A stretch of 64,000 nucleotides of DNA, taken from assembly GCF_024748615.1 (NCBI RefSeq), contig NZ_CP087168.1, positions 4,216,001-4,280,000 of the forward strand, read 5' to 3'. Shown here one piece after another: positions 59,065-64,000 of the stretch; position 1 is the stretch's first letter, and each line of letters starts with the position of its first letter. The position numbers and the translations under genes were made by a program. Below the pieces are notes generated by a model, which saw only the letters and a list, made by a program, of their open reading frames with translations, made no database searches and was not told where the DNA came from. Source of the stretch: Pseudomonas sp. B21-048. Lineage in GTDB: Bacteria; Pseudomonadota; Gammaproteobacteria; Pseudomonadales; Pseudomonadaceae.

Positions 59065-59667
59065 ATGTTGAAAATCGTCCACCTGCTAATGGGCGCAGCA
59101 GCCCTGCTGCTGTCCTTCATCCCTAGCCTGCGATCCGAAGCGGTACCTTACCTGCAACAACCCGATGCGCTGTACCTGGCCTTTTTCGGCCTGCTCAACC
59201 TCACCCTTGCACCTGTAATCCCTTACTGGAACAAAGGCCCGCGTCATCAACTGCAAAACCTGGTCAGTGCCTTGCTGGTTCTGGCTGTCGTGCTGCAAAC
59301 CCTGACGCTGATCGCCCCGATGCCTGTCATCGCCGGTCAACCTGCCGTTCTGTTCAGCCTGGTCGCTACCCTGATCGCCATTTTTTTGCACCTGGCCGTC
59401 AGCTTCTACAAATCTTCACCGACCTCCGCCTCGCCAAGCTATGACATGAGCAATCGCGATACTGGCACCGTTAAATGGTTTAATACTTCCAAAGGCTTCG
59501 GCTTTATTTCCCGCGATTCCGGCGATGATATTTTTGTGCACTTCCGGGCAATTCGCGGTGAAGGCCACCGTGTTCTGGTCGAAGGCCAGCGTGTAGAGTT
59601 CTCCGTCATGAACCGTGATAAAGGTCTGCAAGCCGAAGATGTGATCGCCGCCCTGCCGCGTCGCTGA
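59065..59667 (+). CDS. Membrane-anchored cold-shock-domain protein
   Basis: 200 residues, almost three times a normal Csp. Residues 1-125 hold about four hydrophobic helices ([77 protein letters not shown]). A Ser/Pro linker leads to a complete cold-shock domain (about 131-200) with RNP1 KGFGFISR and RNP2 DIFVHFRAI, as in the free Csp at 43272. Both halves are in one open frame with no frameshift. Probably an inner-membrane protein with the RNA-binding domain in the cytoplasm. Function unknown. Confidence 0.88.
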   Translation: MLKIVHLLMGAAALLLSFIPSLRSEAVPYLQQPDALYLAFFGLLNLTLAPVIPYWNKGPRHQLQNLVSALLVLAVVLQTLTLIAPMPVIAGQPAVLFSLVATLIAIFLHLAVSFYKSSPTSASPSYDMSNRDTGTVKWFNTSKGFGFISRDSGDDIFVHFRAIRGEGHRVLVEGQRVEFSVMNRDKGLQAEDVIAALPRR

Positions 59668-59678
59668 TTCAAGGCTAA

Positions 59679-59716
59679 AAAAAACCGCGAACAGCCCAGG
59701 CTGTTCGCGGTTTTTT
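59679..59716. terminator. Bidirectional terminator between the membrane Csp gene and slyX
   Basis: An 18-bp near-perfect hairpin (AAAAAACCGCGAACAGCC and its complement) with A6/T6 flanks lies between convergent genes. Confidence 0.92.
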
Positions 59717-59740
59717 ATGACCTGTTTTTAGTAACGCGGC

Positions 59741-59947
59741 TCAGTAATGCGGCGGTGGGGCCTCTTCTTCGAAGGACTCGAACTGGCCAACCATTTCCTC
59801 CTGCCGCTTGAGCAGCGCCATCATTTGCAGTTGCAGGCGCTCAACCGCATGCTGCTGCGCCGCCAGCACATCATTCAATGTCTGGATGGTGTCATCCTGA
59901 AACGCCAACTGGCTTTCCAGATCGGTAACGCGCTCTTCCAGGCTCAT
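59741..59947 (-). CDS. slyX: SlyX family protein
   Basis: A 68-residue coiled coil: [20 protein letters not shown] then [20 protein letters not shown], ending in a Pro-rich PPPHY tail, as in SlyX. Role unknown. Its ATG overlaps the HIT-gene stop by 4 bases, so the two are co-translated. Confidence 0.92.
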   Translation of the reverse strand: MSLEERVTDLESQLAFQDDTIQTLNDVLAAQQHAVERLQLQMMALLKRQEEMVGQFESFEEEAPPPHY

Positions 59948-60375
59948 GACTCACCCTCCAGAAACGTGAAGTCATCGGTCAACACCAGGCGCAGCCGTTC
60001 GCGAATCGTCGCGATCTGCTCCTGACTGTAGGATTTGGCCGGCTGCTTGCCCCAGACCGGGGCTGGCCAGGCGGCGTCCTCACGCTTGCGCACTATCACA
60101 TGCATGTGCAACTGACTGACGACATTACCCAGGGCCGCGACGTTCAACTTGTCCGCATCGAATGAGTCCTTGAGCATCTCCGCCAGCGCGGTCGTTTCCT
60201 GCCACAGCTGCTGTTGATCTGCGACATCCAACTGAAATATCTCACTGATATCCTCGCGGCGTGGCACGAGGATAAACCACGGGTAGTTCGAATCATTGGA
60301 TAACAGCAACCGACAGAGCGGGAAATCGCCGATCGGCAACGTGTCTTGTTGAAGTCGTGGATCTAAAGCGAACAC
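59944..60375 (-). CDS. HIT-domain protein
   Basis: 143 residues from a GTG at 60375 with GAGGGGAG about 8 bases upstream; longer frames (ATG 60420, 60543) add sequence without family support. [20 protein letters not shown] opens the fold; [20 protein letters not shown] and the HIT block [20 protein letters not shown] follow. Nucleotide hydrolase or transferase superfamily. The triad reads Q-L-H-M-H, so the first His of HxHxH is Gln while the middle nucleophile His is kept. Operon with slyX. Confidence 0.85.
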   Translation of the reverse strand: MFALDPRLQQDTLPIGDFPLCRLLLSNDSNYPWFILVPRREDISEIFQLDVADQQQLWQETTALAEMLKDSFDADKLNVAALGNVVSQLHMHVIVRKREDAAWPAPVWGKQPAKSYSQEQIATIRERLRLVLTDDFTFLEGES

Positions 60376-60956
60376 AGCGCGCACTCCCCTCTGGTCATCT
60401 TTTTTCAGCTTAGCGCCCATACAGAAAAGACGGCACACCAAGCGACAGGAAGGCAGCATACCTGCGAACGCCACGGGCTTCACGAAAACTGCCGCCTGCT
60501 GCGTCCTCCGGGTACCACAACATGAGCCATTTTGATCCGGCATGCACCACGACAGAACCAGCCGTCACCTGTTTGAATCCACGACACAGCGACAGTGTGT
60601 GAATTCAGTACAGGAAATGAAATTTTCTGCACCAAAACCGCACAACGCGTCTACGCTCAGTGCGTCAGCATCCGCCAACTACTCACTGGCGGGGTGAACC
60701 GGTAACGTTTTTGGTTGTCACCCCCGCTGGTTCGATGTGGTAACCATGATGCGAAGCATGGCGTCAAGCTCAAGTAAAACGAGCTTGAACCCCCCGGGTT
60801 TATGAGGTTTTTACAGCAGCAGGCAAATCTTTGAAAAAAAACAGCAACAGAATTCCAATTTGTGCACGCTTGTTGCATTCACACCCGTATCGTCTATAAG
60901 CGCTCCGCTGGAAGTGGAGCGCTTCAGGCCAATAAAAACAGTGGCAGGATTGCCCG
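60376..60956. other. 581-bp intergenic region with unexplained palindromes
   Basis: No protein gene is supported. On the right: CAAGCTC / GAGCTTG (60765-60771 / 60781-60787), a CATGATGCGAAGCATG dyad (60744-60759), a likely promoter (TTGCAT 60873-60878, 16 bp, TATAAG 60895-60900) and directly after it a 9-bp hairpin AAGCGCTCC / GGAGCGCTT (60898-60906 / 60916-60924). The transcript from here would lead into the small ORF at 60957 and oprD. Confidence 0.5.
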
Positions 60957-61055
60957 ATGGAGATTCAAGTGCAGGACCAAGGACTCTTTTTTACCGATGC
61001 TCAAGCTCTGGAAAACAGCCCTGAAGTTGTCAATCCGGCTGCATCGGAGTTGTGA
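60957..61055 (+). CDS. Candidate small ORF (32 codons) in the oprD leader
   Basis: ATG at 60957 follows GGCAGGATTGCCCG, an acceptable SD. The product opens MEIQVQDQGLFFTDAQALEN and ends NPAASEL. It is acidic, soluble and has no signal peptide or membrane segment. It lies after the hairpin at the predicted transcript start and 185 bp before the porin ATG. I do not recognise it; it could be a small protein, a regulatory upstream ORF, or chance. Confidence 0.35.
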   Translation: MEIQVQDQGLFFTDAQALENSPEVVNPAASEL

Positions 61056-61086
61056 ATTTGCGACACCTACCCAGCCATTTGCGACA
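61056..61086. promoter_or_regulatory. Tandem direct repeats upstream of the OprD-type porin
   Basis: ATTTGCGACA occurs at 61056-61065 and again at 61077-61086, start-to-start 21 bp, or two helical turns. This suits a dimeric activator or an AraC/OmpR-type regulator. It is 155 bp before the porin ATG. Confidence 0.5.
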
Positions 61087-61240
61087 GGGTCGTAAAGAAG
61101 CTGAAAGGTTAGATGCGCAAGTATCGCTAACAAGGTCAGCGTGATATAAGTTTGCGCCGACACAAAAAGAAAGAGCCGCCCGGATAATAAAACAGGTGGG
61201 ACGGCAGTAACTCTTCTAAAAACCAAAGGAGCAAATCACG

Positions 61241-62569
61241 ATGCGCGTGATGAAGTGGAGCATGATCGCACTGGCAGTTGCAGCAGCAGCCAGTACTCAA
61301 ATGGCTACGGCCGCACCTTTCGTAAGTGACCAGGCTGAAGCCAAAGGTTTTGTTGAAGACGCCAAGTTCGACTTGCTGCTTCGCAACTATTACTTCAACC
61401 GTGACCGCAGAGACGGCGCAAGCGACCAGAAAGACTGGACACAGGGCTTCTGGGCCAATCTCAGCTCCGGTTACACCCAAGGTACCGTAGGCGTCGGCGT
61501 TGATGCATTCGGTTATCTGGGGATCAAACTGGACGGTGGCGACGGCACAACTGGTTCGGGTAACCTGAGCCGCGACTCCCAAGGCCGCAACCACGACGAC
61601 TTCGGCAAAGCCGGTGCCGCCGTTAAAGTTCGCGTCTCCAAAACTGAACTGAAGTTCGGTGAGATGCAGCCAAGCACCTCTCCAGTATTCGCTATCGGCG
61701 GTTCCCGTCTGGTGCCTCAAACCGCTACCGGTTTCCAACTGCAGAGCAGCGAAATCAAGAACCTGGACCTGGAAGCCGGTCACTTCTACTCGGCCTCCAG
61801 CCAGGATGAGATGAACAGCGATGGCGAACTGTGGGCGAACTACGCCGGCGTTACCGCTGACAACGCAGACTATGCTGGCGGCAAGTACGCATTCACCGAC
61901 AACCTCAGCGCATCGTTGTACGGCGCCCAGCTGGAAGACATCTGGAACCAGTACTACGCGAACCTGAACTACACCATCCCAATGGGTAGCGATCAGTCGA
62001 TTAACCTGGACGGTAACATCTACAACACCCAAGATACCGGTTCCGCCAAAGCAGGCGAGATCAGCAACACCACGTTCTCGCTGGCTGCTGCTTACTCGTT
62101 CCTGAAAGCACACACCGTTACCGTGGCCTTCCAGAAAGTTAACGGCGACGTCCCGTTCGACTACATCGGCGTGGGTGACAACAACCGCGGCGGCGACTCG
62201 ATCTTCCTCGCCAACTCCATCCAGTACTCTGACTTCAACGGCCCTAACGAGAAGTCTGCCCAGGTTCGTTATGACCTGAAAATGGCTGAGTACGGCGTTC
62301 CAGGTCTGAGCTTCATGACCCGTTACGTAAAAGGTTGGGACATCGACGGCAGCAACACTCCAACAGGCAGTGCTTACGCCGGCCTGTACGGTGAAGATGG
62401 CAAGCACAACGAAACCAACCTGGAAGCCAAGTACGTTGTTCAGTCTGGCCCGGCAAAAGATCTTTCCTTCCGCGTTCGTCAAGCATGGCACTTCGCTAAT
62501 GGCGACCAAGGCGAAGGCGATATCAAAGAGTTCCGTCTGATCGTCGACTACCCGCTGTCGATTTTGTAA
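61241..62569 (+). CDS. OprD-family outer-membrane porin
   Basis: 442 residues; signal peptide MIALAVAAAASTQMATA-APFV, then the OprD start FVSDQAEAKGFVEDAKFDLL and LLRNYYFNRDRRDGASDQKD. DWTQGFWANLSSGYTQGTVG, VKVRVSKTELKFGEMQPSTS and the terminal strand FRLIVDYPLSIL are typical. Forms a substrate-specific channel for amino acids, peptides or aromatic acids; the subgroup (OprD, OprQ, OprE) cannot be fixed by eye. SD AAAGGAG before ATG. Own terminator at 62596. Confidence 0.93.
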   Translation: MRVMKWSMIALAVAAAASTQMATAAPFVSDQAEAKGFVEDAKFDLLLRNYYFNRDRRDGASDQKDWTQGFWANLSSGYTQGTVGVGVDAFGYLGIKLDGGDGTTGSGNLSRDSQGRNHDDFGKAGAAVKVRVSKTELKFGEMQPSTSPVFAIGGSRLVPQTATGFQLQSSEIKNLDLEAGHFYSASSQDEMNSDGELWANYAGVTADNADYAGGKYAFTDNLSASLYGAQLEDIWNQYYANLNYTIPMGSDQSINLDGNIYNTQDTGSAKAGEISNTTFSLAAAYSFLKAHTVTVAFQKVNGDVPFDYIGVGDNNRGGDSIFLANSIQYSDFNGPNEKSAQVRYDLKMAEYGVPGLSFMTRYVKGWDIDGSNTPTGSAYAGLYGEDGKHNETNLEAKYVVQSGPAKDLSFRVRQAWHFANGDQGEGDIKEFRLIVDYPLSIL

Positions 62570-62595
62570 TTGCCGTTAGCTAGTTCGCGGTAATC

Positions 62596-62628
62596 AAAAA
62601 AAGGCCCATCTTCGGATGGGCCTTTTTT
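62596..62628. terminator. Terminator of the porin gene
   Basis: Stem AAGGCCCATC / GATGGGCCTT with UUCG loop and T6 on the plus strand; A7 at the other side allows use from the convergent channel gene too. Confidence 0.93.
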
Positions 62629-62714
62629 ATTGACTACAGCATTGTGTTTAACAAATCGGGCTCTTGCAAAACAAGTCTGACCGAAAGGTCAAATATGAAT
62701 CGAAAGACCGATCC

Positions 62715-63557
62715 TTACACCGTTGCCGATTCCTGAACCACTCGAATAACCCGCTGCGGAAACGGAATATCGATTCCTGCTGCTTTCAAACGATCACGGG
62801 CGTGCTCGTTAAACATGAACAGCACATTCCAGTAATCAGCGGTCTTGACCCACACTCGCAGCGAAACAGTGATCGAGCTTTCGCCCAACATGGAAATGAC
62901 CGCTTCCGGTGCCGGGTCAGCCAACACCCGCTCATCCCTGGCCAGTTCCAGCAACACTTCACGGGCCTTTTGCAGATCCGCGTGGCAATCCACACCGACA
63001 TCAAACACTACTTTGCGTGTCGTTTGACGGTTGGTGTTAGTGATGATGCCATTCGACAGATTACCGTTAGGCACGATGATGGTTTTGTTATCGCCGGTGC
63101 GCAGTACGGTGTGGAAGATCTGGATGCTGTCGACAGTACCCGCAACGCCTTGGGCTTCGATCCAGTCACCGATACGGAACGGGCGGAACAACAGAATCAG
63201 CACGCCGCCGGCGAAATTCGCCAGGCTACCCTGCAAAGCCAGGCCGATCGCCAAGCCAGCGGCACCGATGGCCGCAACGAACGAAGTGGTTTCCACACCG
63301 ATCATCGACGCCACGCTGACGATCAGCAGAACCTTGAGGATGATATTCGCCAGGCTGCTGATGAAGCCTTGCAGCGCCAGGTCGGCATTACGTAATGCCA
63401 GCAGGCCGCCGAGTTTTTGCGCAACTTTGCTGATCAGCCACCATCCGATGGCCAGGGTAATCACCGCCAACAGCACACGGCTACCGTATTCCATGATCAT
63501 CGGAATCCAGGCTTGGGATGCCTTGACCAGGTTGTCCACTTCAGCATTCAAATCCAT
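62715..63557 (-). CDS. MscS-family mechanosensitive channel
   Basis: 280 residues. Three transmembrane helices: YGSRVLLAVITLAIGWWLIS, FISSLANIILKVLLIVSVAS and the pore helix FVAAIGAAGLAIGLALQGSL-ANFAGG. The MscS beta domain follows with FRIGDWIEAQGVAGTVDSIQ and TIIVPNGNLSNGIITN. Size and motifs match E. coli MscS (small-conductance osmotic safety valve). Single gene; SD GGAGAAAGAAG before ATG. Confidence 0.95.
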   Translation of the reverse strand: MDLNAEVDNLVKASQAWIPMIMEYGSRVLLAVITLAIGWWLISKVAQKLGGLLALRNADLALQGFISSLANIILKVLLIVSVASMIGVETTSFVAAIGAAGLAIGLALQGSLANFAGGVLILLFRPFRIGDWIEAQGVAGTVDSIQIFHTVLRTGDNKTIIVPNGNLSNGIITNTNRQTTRKVVFDVGVDCHADLQKAREVLLELARDERVLADPAPEAVISMLGESSITVSLRVWVKTADYWNVLFMFNEHARDRLKAAGIDIPFPQRVIRVVQESATV

Positions 63558-63692
63558 CTTCTTTCTCCTGATTTCCGGCTACCCGGCACGCAAAAATTAG
63601 CGGCAGAAAGACCGAACACCTGAGGCTCGATCATTTCTGCCGTTGCTTGGGCCTCGGACGTCGAAAGCGCCGAGAGGTTCCCGCTTGAAAAG

Positions 63693-64000
63693 TCAGTCGC
63701 GGAAGTTATTGAACTGCAGCGGCATGTCGAACGTCTTGGCGCGCAGGGCGGCAATCGCTTCCTGCAAATCGTCACGCTTCTTGCCGGTGATGCGCACCTG
63801 CTCGCCCTGAATGGCCGCCTGGACCTTGAGCTTGGCGTCTTTGACGTGAGCGACGATTTTCTTCGCCAGCTCTTTGTCGATGCCTTCCTTGAGGACCGCT
63901 TCCTGCTTCATCAACTTGCCCGACGCGTAGGCGTCCTTGACCTCGAGGCACTGCACGTCGATCTTGCGCTTGACCAGGGCCAGCTTGAGGATCTCGATCA
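63693..64000 (-). CDS. YajQ-family (DUF520) nucleotide-binding protein, C-terminal part
   Basis: The frame is open from the window edge to the stop at 63693, giving about 102 C-terminal residues: [60 protein letters not shown] and the family's closing [23 protein letters not shown]. YajQ proteins bind cyclic di-GMP and act on transcription in some gamma-proteobacteria. The start lies outside the window. Confidence 0.92.
   Translation of the reverse strand, partial: IEILKLALVKRKIDVQCLEVKDAYASGKLMKQEAVLKEGIDKELAKKIVAHVKDAKLKVQAAIQGEQVRITGKKRDDLQEAIAALRAKTFDMPLQFNNFRD

Noticed and set aside
60657..60878. 73-codon minus-strand frame in the gap before oprD
   Set aside because: No SD, unusual composition, crosses several palindromes and has no family resemblance.
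61136..62509. 457-codon minus-strand frame opposite the OprD-type porin
   Set aside because: Antisense shadow; the plus strand has signal peptide, SD and terminator.

Overview
This window comes from a Pseudomonas chromosome, most likely the P. fluorescens group. It is GC-rich, its gene orders (zwf-pgl-eda with divergent hexR; gltR-gtrS; edd-glk; arcDABC; tolQRAB-pal-cpoB; ruvCAB) are typical of Pseudomonas, and three families of Pseudomonas-type REP palindromes recur between genes. All assignments were made by reading the sequence and its translations; no database search was run.

Layout. 1-3015: partial FUSC-type transporter, a PA2169-family four-helix protein, a DUF3820 protein and an intradiol-dioxygenase-like protein. 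3303-22689: a large glucose-catabolism block. It holds the Entner-Doudoroff genes eda, pgl and zwf with their repressor gene hexR, a hexose-6-phosphate mutarotase, the porin oprB, the glucose ABC transporter gtsABCD, an AGE-family sugar epimerase, the two-component pair gltR/gtrS, glk, edd, a divergent gap and mgsA. HexR-type operators (TTGT-N7-ACAA) lie at zwf/hexR and, twice, at edd/gap. A shared 53-bp block precedes both gtsA and the epimerase gene.

22731-29240: accessory region. A minus-strand type VI secretion cassette reads lipoprotein (candidate immunity), class-3 lipase (candidate effector), VgrG, DUF4123 chaperone. It is followed by a rearrangement scar: a truncated FecI-like sigma factor behind a Fur-box-like palindrome, joined to a short inverted fragment of an ArcD-like transporter gene.

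29633-34812: arginine deiminase operon arcDABC plus a DUF5064 gene, behind an Anr-type box. 35027-42879: gcsR and the second glycine-cleavage/serine operon (gcvH, gcvP, sdaA, gcvT), with three 18-bp GcsR-like sites and a sigma-54 promoter; glyA is absent from the operon. 43272-46951: cold-shock protein, RDD protein, nadA, tRNA-Lys, queC and queE. 47118-52531: Tol-Pal operon. 52659-58124: ruvB, ruvA, ruvC, a YebC-family gene, aspS and an FmdB-type zinc ribbon. 58262-64000: RHH-domain protein, membrane-anchored cold-shock-domain protein, slyX, HIT protein, an OprD-family porin with an unusual leader region, an MscS-type channel and the C-terminal part of a YajQ-family gene.

Much of the window is core metabolism and envelope maintenance. 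The less ordinary parts are the T6SS lipase cassette with the scar beside it, the shared gts/epimerase promoter block, the GcsR promoter architecture, and the oprD leader with a candidate 32-codon ORF.
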